From Desulfosporosinus meridiei DSM 13257 (GTDB taxonomy: Bacteria; Bacillota; Desulfitobacteriia; Desulfitobacteriales; Desulfitobacteriaceae), in contig NC_018515.1 in NCBI RefSeq assembly GCF_000231385.2, positions 4,765,624-4,829,623 on the forward strand: 64,000 nt of DNA. Reading direction: 5' to 3'. Both the position numbers and the translations under genes were made by a program. Positions 50,165 to 58,458 of the stretch are shown here, in pieces. The notes beneath the pieces are model-generated. The model was not told the origin of the DNA. It searched no databases and was given only the letters and a program-made list of their open reading frames with translations. How positions within the stretch are numbered: the first letter of the stretch is position 1; every line of letters begins with the position of its first letter.

Positions 50165-50194
50165 ATTATAACACAACAATAAGAGGAATGGCAA
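50165..50194 (-). promoter_or_regulatory. Candidate promoter for scfA
   Basis: On the minus strand TTGCCA (50194-50189) and TATAAT (50170-50165) are separated by 18 bases, about 55 bases before the scfA start. Confidence 0.65.
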
Positions 50195-50339
50195 AGCCTA
50201 AAACTTTATAAAGGGGCCTTCTTAAGGTTTTTTCTTCAACATTTTGTGTTGTAATCTTTTAAAAATTTGATCTGAAACCCTTATAAAAGGTATTAAAAAA
50301 ATAATCTTTAAGGATAATCCTAATTATTCCCGAAGGATG

Positions 50340-50369
50340 TTGACGAATTTACTAGATTGTACATATAAT
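50340..50369 (+). promoter_or_regulatory. Promoter of the M-box operon
   Basis: TTGACG (50340-50345), an 18-base spacer, and a perfect TATAAT (50364-50369), placed about 25 bases before the riboswitch. Confidence 0.75.
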
Positions 50370-50394
50370 GAGGTGTCACCGGGAAAATTTAAAT

Positions 50395-50546
50395 TCTCTG
50401 TTAGGTGAGGCTCCTGCATAGACATACGCCACTGCCCAGAAATGTCGAGAGACGCCAATTGGGTAGAACAGGTACTACCGACATAAGGTTTTACTTAAGG
50501 TGGCTGAGATCCCTCTACGCTATGCAGTGCTAAAGCTCAACGAGTA
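50395..50546 (+). ncRNA. M-box (ykoK leader) Mg2+ riboswitch
   Basis: The conserved M-box blocks are present in order: GTTAGGTGAGGCTCCTGCAT near 50400, CACTGCCCAGAAATGTCGAG near 50431, then GACGCCAATTGGGTAGAACA, GGTGGCTGAGATCCCTCTAC, and GTGCTAAAGCTCAACGAG at the end. The outer P1 pairs CTCTGTT with AACGAG. Magnesium binding stabilises the aptamer and favours the downstream terminator. It precedes genes for Mg2+ homeostasis. Confidence 0.94.
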
Positions 50547-50547
50547 G

Positions 50548-50605
50548 GGAGGTCGAACTTGTGTTTGCAGACCTTCTATTTTGGCATAGAGGTCTTTTTC
50601 TTTTT
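50548..50605 (+). terminator. M-box expression platform terminator
   Basis: AGACCTTCTAT (50569-50579) pairs with ATAGAGGTCT (50586-50595) and is followed by TTTTTCTTTTTG. GGAGGTC (50548-50554) just upstream could pair instead with the terminator's GACCTTC, making an antiterminator under low Mg2+. Confidence 0.85.
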
Positions 50606-50644
50606 GTTCCATTAGTTTTTTTAACATTAAAGGAGGTGGATTTT

Positions 50645-50731
50645 ATGGATTCTGGCCCTTATCACTCGCGTCTTCAAGTTATTAATACGAAGCATCTCGA
50701 TTTTCCGATGGTGCCAGAACTCCGTTGCTGA
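50645..50731 (+). CDS. 28-residue leader ORF upstream of the mgtE-like gene
   Basis: A small frame too short for usual gene finding, beginning at ATG 50645 with the near-perfect AAAGGAGGTGG seven bases upstream, and ending at TGA 50731. The next gene's own AGGAGG follows the stop by one base, indicating translational coupling. The peptide is hydrophilic with prolines at 5, 21 and 24 and no membrane helix. A hairpin between TTCTGGC (50650-50656) and GCCAGAA (50713-50719) spans it. It may be a regulatory leader peptide; it is not a recognised family. Confidence 0.6.
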   Translation: MDSGPYHSRLQVINTKHLDFPMVPELRC

Positions 50732-50745
50732 AAGGAGGAAATTAA

Positions 50746-52044
50746 ATGGAGGATCTAAAATTATTAGGAGAATTTTATTTTAGTCAATTACTTAACAAAC
50801 CAATTAGAGATGCTGACGGACATCGGGTTGGTCGATTGCTGGATATGGCAATCCGTTGGGATAGCGTCTCTCCTCATGTTACAGGTATTCGTTACACAAA
50901 AGGGGCTCATGACTTAATTCCCATTAAGTTAGTGGATTCCTGGGATCATAACGGAATGAGGCTTAATACACTGTTTAATCCCAAATTAACCTGCCCTATA
51001 CATGAGGATGAAACGTTTATAGGTAAATGGCTGTTAGATAAACAAATCATCGACTTAGAAGGCTCAAGAATAGTACGGGTCAATGACATTTCATTGTCTT
51101 GGGTGGCTCGGGAAGGTCACAATTATATTGTTTTAGTAGCAGTAGATATTGGTGTGCGCGGCTTATTCCGAAGATTAGGGGCAGAGTTCTTACTTAGTCG
51201 CCTAGATAATAAGTTTGTTGGTTGCCAGTTTATTAAACCTTTGGAAAACAGGACTTCAGCTCTTCAGCTCACTCGTGAAAAAGAGCAGCTTCGTCAACTT
51301 CATCCTGCAGATATCGCGGATCTAATAGAAGACATGGACTACAAGCAAAGAGCCGCTTTCCTTGACTCTTTGGATTCTCAACAAGCCATTGATGCGTTAA
51401 CTGAGATGGAATTGGATGTACAGGTCGAAGTTATTACCCAAATGGATGAGGAACGCGCTTCTGATATTCTAGAGGAAATGCCACCGGATGAAGCAGCTGA
51501 TATCCTAAGTGAATTATCCTCTGAGAAATCCGAAGAGCTTCTAAGTTTAATGGAGTCGGACGATGCCGAAGATGTTCGCGAATTAATGCAGTACGAAGAA
51601 GACACTGCCGGTTCTCTTATGACGACAGAATTTATTGGCTTGCCGATTTGGCTTACTGCTGAACAAGCAATTAATGAATTAAGACGCTTAGCTCCTGAAG
51701 CAGAAACTATCTATTATTTATATGTCGTGGATGAGCAAGAAACCTTAGAGGGTGTTCTTTCCCTCCGAGAGCTGATTATTGCCTCCCCTGAAACTACACT
51801 TAAAGATTTAATGCATACTAAAGTTGTCAAGATCTCTCCTTACGACGATCACGAGAAGGTGGCCGACACCATTCATAAATATGGTTTACTGGCTGTACCT
51901 GTCGTGGATGACCAAGATCATATCTTGGGGATCATCACTGTTGACGATGTCTTAGAACTATTGATGCCCGACCGACCTCGGGTGGAAATTTACTCCACCT
52001 TGATTGCCCGCCGGCGCCAAGCGAAAGGAGGGCATAGCGAATGA
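50746..52044 (+). CDS. Soluble MgtE-like protein (PRC barrel, MgtE N-domain, CBS pair)
   Basis: A 432-aa cytoplasmic protein with no membrane segment. It has a PRC-barrel-like N-terminus (about 1-170), an MgtE N-terminal helical superhelix (about 190-300, with HPADIADLIEDM and MPPDEAADILSEL), and two CBS domains (about 305-425). In MgtE these parts form the Mg2+-sensing cytosolic gate; here the membrane channel is replaced by the separate NRAMP-like gene that follows. Its ribosome-binding AGGAGG is just after the leader ORF. I infer a Mg2+-sensing regulator of the transporter. Confidence 0.9.
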   Translation: MEDLKLLGEFYFSQLLNKPIRDADGHRVGRLLDMAIRWDSVSPHVTGIRYTKGAHDLIPIKLVDSWDHNGMRLNTLFNPKLTCPIHEDETFIGKWLLDKQIIDLEGSRIVRVNDISLSWVAREGHNYIVLVAVDIGVRGLFRRLGAEFLLSRLDNKFVGCQFIKPLENRTSALQLTREKEQLRQLHPADIADLIEDMDYKQRAAFLDSLDSQQAIDALTEMELDVQVEVITQMDEERASDILEEMPPDEAADILSELSSEKSEELLSLMESDDAEDVRELMQYEEDTAGSLMTTEFIGLPIWLTAEQAINELRRLAPEAETIYYLYVVDEQETLEGVLSLRELIIASPETTLKDLMHTKVVKISPYDDHEKVADTIHKYGLLAVPVVDDQDHILGIITVDDVLELLMPDRPRVEIYSTLIARRRQAKGGHSE

Positions 52045-53303
52045 ACTTAAAAGCACGTTTCGCCTTGTTTTTTGCTATCATGGGGCCGGGAATGGTTACT
52101 GCCTTTGCTGATAATGATGCCGGTGGAATCGCAACTTATGCTGCAGCAGGGGCTAAATATGGCTACTCCCTTATCTTTACCATGCTTATAAGTACTGTTC
52201 TTCTGGCCATAGCTCAAGAAATCTCAGCCCGAACTGGTGCTGTAACCGGCCGTGGACTCTCAGATTTAATCCGGGAAAACTTCGGAGTCAAATGGGCATT
52301 TTTTGCAATGAGTGTCCTCTTAATTGCTAATTTGGGAACCACCACCTCTGAATTCTCGGGGATTGCAACAAGCTTCGAAATATTTGGTGTGAATAAATAT
52401 CTCTCCGTACCGATTATGGCCTTCATAATTTGGTGGCTTGTCATTAAAACAGATTATGCCAAAATGGAGAAAATCCTTCTGTTTTTGTGCTTAACATTTT
52501 TTAGTTATGTTATTTCCGGAATTATGGTCAAACCGCCTTGGCCGCATGTCTTCGTCGAATCTATCACTCCCACCCTCTTGGGAACTCCCGCCTTTCTGCT
52601 CATGGTTGTCGGAGTCATAGGAACTACGATAACTCCTTGGGGGCAATTCTATGTTCAATCCTCAGTTGTCGATAAGGGAATTACTGCTCAAGATTATCGC
52701 TATACCCGTTGGGATGTCTTGATCGGAACCTTCTTTACCGGATTCATTGCCTTCTTTATTATCGTATCCACTGCTGCAACTCTTTTTGCCAATAATATCT
52801 CTATAGAAACTGCTAAGGATGCCGCTCTGGCGCTAAAACCTTTGGCCGGAGAATATGCCAGTTTATTGTTTGGCTTTGGCTTACTCGGTGCTTCAATGTT
52901 AGCAGCCTTCGTGCTGCCACTCAGTACCGCTTATGCTGTTTGTGAAGCCTTCGGTTTTGAACACGGGATCAGCAAGTCTTATCGAGAAGCCCCGGTATTT
53001 TTCAGTCTATATACTATCTTAATTGTTTTAGGAGCAGCTATTGTCTTATGGCCTGGGCTATCCTTATATCATGTCATGTTGACGACTCAAGTGGTTAACG
53101 GGGTTCTCTTACCGCCTATTCTTATCTTCATGGTTCTTATCGCCAGCAAAAAAAGCATCATGGGGGAGTATGCTAATTCAACGTTTTTTAATATTATCGC
53201 TTGGACATTCACCTTAATCCTTGTTTTACTTTCTCTACTTTTGTTATTATCTACCTTGTTCCCTGAATTAGTTACTAATGCTTTCAGAAGCATAGGATTG
53301 TAG
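52041..53303 (+). CDS. NRAMP-related Mg2+ transporter
   Basis: A 420-aa membrane protein with about eleven helices, of the NRAMP family. The first-helix metal motif, normally DPGN, is ADNDAGG, and the sixth-helix motif, normally MPH, is TPWGQ. These changes remove the soft Met ligand and are typical of NRAMP-related Mg2+ transporters (NRMT). M-box control and the linked MgtE-like gene support Mg2+ as substrate. The start overlaps the MgtE-like stop as ATGA, with AAAGGAGGG upstream. Confidence 0.92.
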   Translation: MNLKARFALFFAIMGPGMVTAFADNDAGGIATYAAAGAKYGYSLIFTMLISTVLLAIAQEISARTGAVTGRGLSDLIRENFGVKWAFFAMSVLLIANLGTTTSEFSGIATSFEIFGVNKYLSVPIMAFIIWWLVIKTDYAKMEKILLFLCLTFFSYVISGIMVKPPWPHVFVESITPTLLGTPAFLLMVVGVIGTTITPWGQFYVQSSVVDKGITAQDYRYTRWDVLIGTFFTGFIAFFIIVSTAATLFANNISIETAKDAALALKPLAGEYASLLFGFGLLGASMLAAFVLPLSTAYAVCEAFGFEHGISKSYREAPVFFSLYTILIVLGAAIVLWPGLSLYHVMLTTQVVNGVLLPPILIFMVLIASKKSIMGEYANSTFFNIIAWTFTLILVLLSLLLLLSTLFPELVTNAFRSIGL

Positions 53304-53341
53304 TCAACCTTCTAGTTCAATATGTAAGCTTTTTCGAGTAT

Positions 53342-53371
53342 AAAAAATAGGCACCAGGGTGCCTATTTTTT
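53342..53371 (+). terminator. Terminator of the Mg2+ operon
   Basis: AAAAAATAGGCACC (53342-53355) pairs with GGTGCCTATTTTTT (53358-53371), ending in TTTTTTG. Palindromic, so effective in both directions. Confidence 0.85.
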
Positions 53372-53484
53372 GTGCTTGAGGCAGCTCCTCCAGCAGTGAA
53401 TACTGTTGATTTTTCCCATTAGCGTATATTCCTATAGTTATCGTTTAATCTACCAACATAGGTAAAAAAAGGAGTGTTCTGTTT

Positions 53485-54159
53485 ATGGGCTTTGGGCAAT
53501 TGACAGTAGAGCTGATCTTTGGTTTTTTTAGCTTATTACTAGTTACGAGATTTTTAGGTAAAACTCAAATCACACAACTTACTGCTTTTGATTTTATTTC
53601 AGCTCTGATCATGGGTGAGCTTCTAGGGAATGCCATCTATGACGACGACACCGGCGTAGTAAAGATCTTTTATGCCATTACTGTTTGGGGACTCCTGATC
53701 TTTGCAATTCAAATTCTGGGTCAAAAATCTATTTTCTTTAGAAACCTTCTAGAGGGTACACCTTCTCTAGTCATTCAAAAGGGAGTCATTAACCGTCAAG
53801 CCCTTAAAAAAAACCGTATGAACATTAATGAACTACTTAATCTGCTAAGGATTAAAGATGTTTTTTCTGTTCGAGAAGTTGAATATGCTATCCTCGAAGC
53901 AAATGGGTCTTTGACTCTTTTAAGAAAACCTGAATTTGATACCCCGACACTAAGTGATCTTAAAATTCCTTTTCAAAGCAAATCACTACCCAAGCTTCTT
54001 GTAAGTGATGGAATAATACTTTCACATGAGTTACAAGAAGCTAACTTAAGTGAATCTTGGCTTAGAAATGAGTTGGAAATGCAGGGCTATAGCGATATTA
54101 ACAATATTTTCTATGCAGAATGGAGAGAGGAAGATGGATTATTTGTTATTGAAAAGTAA
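53485..54159 (+). CDS. YetF-family membrane protein (DUF421)
   Basis: A 224-aa protein. Three N-terminal membrane helices (about 5-25, 35-55, 60-85) contain RFLGKTQITQLTAFDFISAL, the DUF421 signature, followed by a cytoplasmic alpha/beta domain with EGTPSLVIQKGVINRQALKK. Bacillus homologues YetF and YdfR/YkjA affect spore or germinant-related membranes; the biochemical role is unknown. It is a single gene, 114 bases past the Mg2+ operon terminator. Confidence 0.9.
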   Translation: MGFGQLTVELIFGFFSLLLVTRFLGKTQITQLTAFDFISALIMGELLGNAIYDDDTGVVKIFYAITVWGLLIFAIQILGQKSIFFRNLLEGTPSLVIQKGVINRQALKKNRMNINELLNLLRIKDVFSVREVEYAILEANGSLTLLRKPEFDTPTLSDLKIPFQSKSLPKLLVSDGIILSHELQEANLSESWLRNELEMQGYSDINNIFYAEWREEDGLFVIEK

Positions 54160-54275
54160 TTATTATAAATTTTCTATTGATTTATGGGGATTGCCTTCAC
54201 CATGCGGAACAAGCCTACATATGCTGTTATTAAACTATTAAAACGTCGGGAAACAAAATGGATAAGGGGGCAACT

Positions 54276-54301
54276 CAAATTCGTCAGTACTGACGAATTT
54301 G
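54276..54301. repeat. Perfect 26-base palindrome
   Basis: CAAATTCGTCAGT is followed directly by its reverse complement ACTGACGAATTTG with no loop. It is unusual for a transcription terminator and could be an operator or a recombination or cruciform site. Confidence 0.75.
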
Positions 54302-54531
54302 ACCCTACTACTAGAGGATTCGTTATCCACTAACCTTTCACTGATTAAGAAAATACCCACAAAATCCAGTGCTATTTAATCACAAAGTTGCTTTTCATCC
54401 TGGTAGTTGGGGATATCGAACATTCCAATACGCTTAAAGTAATACAGACTTTGAGTCTCTTGCTGCTGTATTCCGCCATATTCTTCGCAGACTCTTATAG
54501 TTTTTTCCATCGCACGGTTCCGGCCACGCCA

Positions 54532-54567
54532 TAATTTATCGTAGATGCAATATTCTACGATAAATTA
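54532..54567. repeat. 14-base inverted repeat
   Basis: TAATTTATCGTAGA (54532-54545) and TCTACGATAAATTA (54554-54567) pair perfectly with an eight-base loop; TTTTTTA follows after about 10 bases. Confidence 0.6.
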
Positions 54568-54697
54568 GGTGCCTTCACTTTTTTATTTCTAATTATTTAA
54601 TATTGGGTCAACTTACAAGCGTTTTGAGGTATAATAAATATAATTTGGTTGTATGACCTTTTATCGAAAACTGCGGTCCATTGAAAGGGATGATCTT

Positions 54698-55354
54698 TTG
54701 AATTTCTCGGCATCCGAACTAATTTCCTTTATGGGGTTAGTAACTATACTAGTTATGATTCCTGGTCCAAATACTATATTAGTCACCCAATCAGTTAGTC
54801 TATACGGTAAGAAAGCGGGACTCTATAACGTAGTTGGCTTTATTTCCGGTCTTTACGTTCACGCTATTCTCTTTTCCATAGGTCTATCAATATTGATCAT
54901 TAAATCATCAGAGATATTTCAGACAGTTAAACTTTTAGGTGCAGGATACCTCGCAACTCTTGGGGCAATTAGCTTATATTCTGCTTATAAAAATGATTTA
55001 AAAGATATTGATGATGTGCCCGGTAGAAGTGATACTACTCATCAATACAGTACTGAAGCAATAATAAAGTCTTTTCTCAAAGGTTTTACTTCTAGCGTCA
55101 CAAATCCTAAGGCGGCCTTATTTTTCATATCTTTTTTCCCTCAGTTTATTCACAACTATTCTAATGTATTAGTTCAATCGTTATCTTTGACAATGTTATA
55201 TTCAATTGTGTCTTTAGCTTGGTATTCTTTACTTATCTTCTTCATTCATAGATGTAGCAAGGTTTTCAAAAGCAGCAGAGTCCAAAGAAGAATAAAAATC
55301 ATAACCGGTTTTATTTTCCTTGGCTTAGGGTTTAAATTAGCTACCCAAAAATAA
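54698..55354 (+). CDS. LysE/RhtB-family amino acid exporter
   Basis: A 218-aa membrane protein of the LysE/RhtB family with six predicted helices. IPGPNTILVTQSVS is the family's first-helix motif, and TNPKAALFFISFFPQFI is the conserved second block. TTG 54698 has AAAGG about 10 bases upstream, giving the normal N-terminus; an ATG at 54653 is in frame but almost at the likely transcription start. The substrate is not predictable. Confidence 0.85.
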   Translation: MNFSASELISFMGLVTILVMIPGPNTILVTQSVSLYGKKAGLYNVVGFISGLYVHAILFSIGLSILIIKSSEIFQTVKLLGAGYLATLGAISLYSAYKNDLKDIDDVPGRSDTTHQYSTEAIIKSFLKGFTSSVTNPKAALFFISFFPQFIHNYSNVLVQSLSLTMLYSIVSLAWYSLLIFFIHRCSKVFKSSRVQRRIKIITGFIFLGLGFKLATQK

Positions 55355-55646
55355 TGTATCTAAAATTTCAGAAGCATGAAATCTTTAGATGACCTGTAGC
55401 TATTAGGGCAAACATATCTCGTTGTCAACTTTTCAAGTTGTTGTTCTACTCTATGTATGGCTTTGTGTTTCCGCTCCAATGCAGACAGCTTTTACCATTT
55501 ATCGAATTTATATAGTAAAGTCAGAGCCGTCACAAGGCTTGGCAATTAATTCTAAAGTCAGTCAAATAAAGCGCTGAGGTTTGTTATGCTCCCCATAAGG
55601 TAGACAGGTTAAATAAAAAACCGACTACCAGAAGGGGAGCATTTTT
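55355..55646. other. Intergenic region with the upstream part of an IS3-like element
   Basis: About 290 bases without a gene. At its right end an imperfect hairpin with arms ATGCTCCCC (55586-55594) and GGGGAGCAT (55634-55642) precedes the IS3-like remnant, and may be the left part of that element. Confidence 0.45.
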
Positions 55647-55733
55647 ACGTCTAAACGATGCAAATTCACAGCAGAGGAAAAGAATAACATTTTGAAGGCT
55701 TACGAGAACGGAGCAACACTCCGTGAAATGACA
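55647..55733 (+). pseudogene. IS3-type transposase OrfA remnant
   Basis: The plus strand reads SKRCKFTAEEKNNILKAYEN, a typical OrfA helix-turn-helix start, then stops matching at the junction with the IS256 copy at 55734. The triplet at the expected start position, seven bases after GGGGAG, is ACG instead of ATG. So the gene is broken at both ends. Confidence 0.65.
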
Positions 55734-55810
55734 GGTACCGTCAAGAGTTTTTCGCAAATTAGTTTCCGCTTGGTATGATAGCAAGGTCTATCTCCCGTGA
55801 CCCAATAGCT

Positions 55811-55935
55811 GACTTGACATGGGGGCGAGGATGCTACCCTTAATCAAGGGATGGGGCTTACCCAAAAGAAATACATCCTAATGAGCCTCAGCCCTCGACC
55901 CATTGAAGCATCCGAGCAGGGTCCCATGTCAAGTC
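55811..55935. repeat. Hairpin-forming non-coding segment inside IS256 copy 1
   Basis: GACTTGACATGGG (55811-55823) and CCCATGTCAAGTC (55923-55935) form 13-base arms, with GAGGATGCT / AGCATCC inside. The same element occurs in copy 2 at 59923-60046. It lies downstream of the transposase gene. Confidence 0.6.
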
Positions 55936-55958
55936 GACCCCAGAGATTCAATCGTCAA

Positions 55959-56343
55959 TTAACCGGCTATTTGGTTTTTTTCTTTGTTCATTTCTTCAAG
56001 ATGTTTCATGCTCATATACATTTTTGTTCCCCAAGCTTTACTGGCTACATGTCGCAATCTAGCGCACACAAGCATCAATGCCGAGTTTCCGTCAGGAAAT
56101 GTACCAACGACTCGAGTTCTCCGACGAATTTCCCGATTTAATCGTTCGATGACATTGTTACTCCGCAGCTTTGTCCAGTGTACTTGTGGAAAATCCATGT
56201 AGGTTAGTGTTTCTACGATACTGTCTTCGACCTTCTTTGCCGCTTCTTTCAGCTTCATGTCTTTGAGTTTGACTACAACTGCTGCTGCCTTTTCTTTGGC
56301 CGCAGCTTTATCCTCCTGAGCATGAATTGCCTTCAACATAGCA
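55959..56343 (-). pseudogene. IS256 transposase, C-terminal fragment
   Basis: About 128 codons read the C-terminal part of an IS256-family (mutator-type) transposase, including the conserved end WTKLRSNNVIERLNREIRRR, which holds the DDE Glu region. The N-terminal 280 or so residues are absent, so it cannot be active. Confidence 0.85.
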
Positions 56344-56441
56344 ATCATTAATAAAATTCTGTTTTAGGAGGAATGTTTACCTAACATGTGGAATATCGAA
56401 AAATATAAGATTAAATTTTTAATGCAAGGAAGTGTCTAAAA

Positions 56442-57737
56442 ATGGCAATTATTGACGTAATAAAGTATAATGGCGGATCCGACGTCTTCGCTTGGAAATA
56501 TCCAAGTGAAGAAATTGGCACATGGACGCAACTGATAGTAAATGAGTCGCAAGAGGCAATTTTATATAAAGGTGGACAGGCTTTAGATTTATTTACAAGC
56601 GGTCGACATACATTAGAAACAGCAAATATACCTTTATTGAATAATTTAATTAACTTACCTTTTGGAGGAAGGTCTCCTTTTGCGGCAGAGGTTTGGTACA
56701 TAAATAAAATATTTTCGCTTGATATTAAGTGGGGAACTCCTACACCAATTCAATTGCAAGACCCTAAGTATAAAGTGTTTGTACCGCTTCGTTCTTTTGG
56801 ACAATTCGGAATACAAATAGAAGATTCAAGAAAATTTCTCATGAAGTTGGTAGGAACTTTGCCGATATTTGATAAAGACAATATTACCAAGTATTTCAGA
56901 GGACTTTATTTGACGAAAGTAAAGGATGCCATTTCATTTTATATTATGAAACAGCAAGTAAGTGTCCTTGAAATTAATGCCTATCTTGATGAATTATCTG
57001 AGCATTTAAAAGAGAGAATGTTTCCGACTTTAGAAGAATACGGAATAAGATTGGTTAATTTTTATGTTAATGACATCAGTGTACCGGAAGATGATTCGGC
57101 CGTAATGAAATTGAAAGAGGCCCTTGCCAAAAAAGCAGAAATGAATATCGTTGGATACAATTATGTACAAGAGCGTTCATTTGACACTTTGGAAGGCGCT
57201 GCAACAAATCCAAGTTCAGGTCAAGCAGGATTAATGGGAGCGGGAATAGGACTTGGTATGGGTGTAGGTATCGGAGGAAATTTCGGACAACAAATGGGAG
57301 GAATTGCACAAACTATAAATACAAGAGTAATGAAAAAATGTCCTATCTGTAGTACCGACATAGAAGTAGATAAAAGATTTTGCGGTAACTGTAGTTTTGA
57401 TACAAGCGCTAATGAAGCTCAAGGAAATTCCAATAATGTCACCTGCAGTAATTGCGGTTACGAATTTTCAAAAAATATGAAATTCTGCCCGGAATGTGGG
57501 GATACATATAAACCTTGTACCTTTTGTGGGGCTGATTTAAAAGAAGCTGCTACTAAATGTCATGTTTGCGGAAATGAGATGCCGAAGCCTTGTACGAAGT
57601 GTGGAGCTTTAATTCCTAACAATAATATCAAGTTTTGTCCAGAATGCGGAGAATCGCAAGTTAAAAAATGTTCAAATTGTGGCAATATAATTCTAGGCAC
57701 CCCAAAGTTTTGCTCAGAATGTGGAACTAAAATTTAA
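56442..57737 (+). CDS. SPFH-domain protein with five C-terminal zinc ribbons (YdjI-like)
   Basis: A 431-aa protein. Residues about 25-215 are an SPFH-type domain (EEIGTWTQLIVNESQEAILY, YVNDISVPEDD), followed by a Gly-rich linker (about 255-285, with GAGIGLGMGVGIGG) and five Cys4 zinc ribbons of the type CPxCx-CxxC through to the C-terminus. It resembles the virion-core-like YdjI group found near PspA-type membrane-stress genes. First gene of an A+T-rich four-gene cassette; AAGGAAGTG upstream. It has no membrane helix of its own and may be recruited to membranes through partners. Confidence 0.88.
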   Translation: MAIIDVIKYNGGSDVFAWKYPSEEIGTWTQLIVNESQEAILYKGGQALDLFTSGRHTLETANIPLLNNLINLPFGGRSPFAAEVWYINKIFSLDIKWGTPTPIQLQDPKYKVFVPLRSFGQFGIQIEDSRKFLMKLVGTLPIFDKDNITKYFRGLYLTKVKDAISFYIMKQQVSVLEINAYLDELSEHLKERMFPTLEEYGIRLVNFYVNDISVPEDDSAVMKLKEALAKKAEMNIVGYNYVQERSFDTLEGAATNPSSGQAGLMGAGIGLGMGVGIGGNFGQQMGGIAQTINTRVMKKCPICSTDIEVDKRFCGNCSFDTSANEAQGNSNNVTCSNCGYEFSKNMKFCPECGDTYKPCTFCGADLKEAATKCHVCGNEMPKPCTKCGALIPNNNIKFCPECGESQVKKCSNCGNIILGTPKFCSECGTKI

Positions 57738-57750
57738 GAGGTGATTTAAA

Positions 57751-58458
57751 ATGAATATACGCACAAAGATATCTTTGAGTATATCTATCGGTTTTATAGT
57801 AATTGCGACTACTTTAGCGATTTTTTTCTTAGGTGATTCAATTTATAGTAAAACTAATTTGGAGTGGCTATCCCTTGCATTTGTTATATTATCTGAGATC
57901 GCTTTGTTTGCAGGAACAACGATAATGTCACTACAAGTTTCACCAACAAATAAAATGCTTATTCGTTCAGGAATGATTTCCACACTTTTTATTTATTGGG
58001 TAATTACTGTTGTTTGTGCTTTTTTTAAAAACATTTTTATTGATAACCTCAAGGGATATATCGTATTGCAAATAATCATCATTGCTATAACTGCGATTAT
58101 AATTATTTTATTAAATTCGCTTGCAACAAGAGTTAGGCATGTTGATGAAAGAATAGTTCACTCAAAGGGACTAATGGATGATTGTCAAAAACGATTATTT
58201 GGTTTGAAATCAAATAATCGATATACACAATTTCAAAAACCTTTAAATGATATATATGAAATGTTAAAATACGGAGACAAAATCGGATCAAGCACTGTAG
58301 ATACTGAAATCTCAAATGAGATTACTAATTTAGAAAAAGCTTTAGCAAATAAGGAAGCTCCCTTAACCTCCAATACAGATACAATTGTCGGTAATATCAA
58401 ATTCTTAATAAAACGAAGAAATATGGAATTATCACAAGCAAAGAGAGGGAGCTATTAA
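57751..58458 (+). CDS. Four-helix membrane protein with cytosolic tail
   Basis: A 235-aa protein with four membrane helices in the first 130 residues and a charged helical tail of about 105 residues (DERIVHSKGLMDDCQKRLFG, then helical and coiled-coil-like). No family recognised. It lies 13 bases after the SPFH gene with AGAGGTG upstream and ends one base before the next gene starts, so the genes are coupled. The tail is a likely docking site for the SPFH/zinc-ribbon partners. Confidence 0.8.
   Translation: MNIRTKISLSISIGFIVIATTLAIFFLGDSIYSKTNLEWLSLAFVILSEIALFAGTTIMSLQVSPTNKMLIRSGMISTLFIYWVITVVCAFFKNIFIDNLKGYIVLQIIIIAITAIIIILLNSLATRVRHVDERIVHSKGLMDDCQKRLFGLKSNNRYTQFQKPLNDIYEMLKYGDKIGSSTVDTEISNEITNLEKALANKEAPLTSNTDTIVGNIKFLIKRRNMELSQAKRGSY

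Larger units (their letters stand above)
54160..54697. other. Intergenic accessory region with palindromes and gene fragments
   Basis: About 540 bases. It holds a possible 43-codon plus frame (54202-54333, GGGGA upstream), a 26-base perfect palindrome at 54276-54301, a 14-base hairpin at 54532-54567, and a minus-strand frame at 54376-54558 that reads like a protein fragment but is not recognised. It also contains a TATAAT about 60 bases before the LysE-family start. This looks like degraded mobile or accessory DNA. Confidence 0.4.
55734..56343 (-). mobile_element. IS256-family copy 1, truncated (3' part only)
   Basis: From the left end GGTACCGTC (55734) to a breakpoint near 56343. The sequence matches copy 2 (59846 on) with only a few differences over about 440 bases. 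The right end and most of the transposase N-terminus are missing. It is directly oriented with copy 2. Confidence 0.85.

Noticed and set aside
50112..50339. Possible T-box or second riboswitch upstream of scfA
   Set aside because: No T-box or other conserved riboswitch blocks are present; only a sigma-A type promoter is seen.
55584..55784. A 66-codon minus-strand frame over the IS3-like remnant
   Set aside because: It crosses the IS3/IS256 junction and is the antisense of the orfA remnant.
55851..56202. Plus-strand frames over IS256 copy 1 (also repeated near 59992-60352)
   Set aside because: They are antisense shadows of the transposase and the hairpin element; they recur only because the IS is duplicated.
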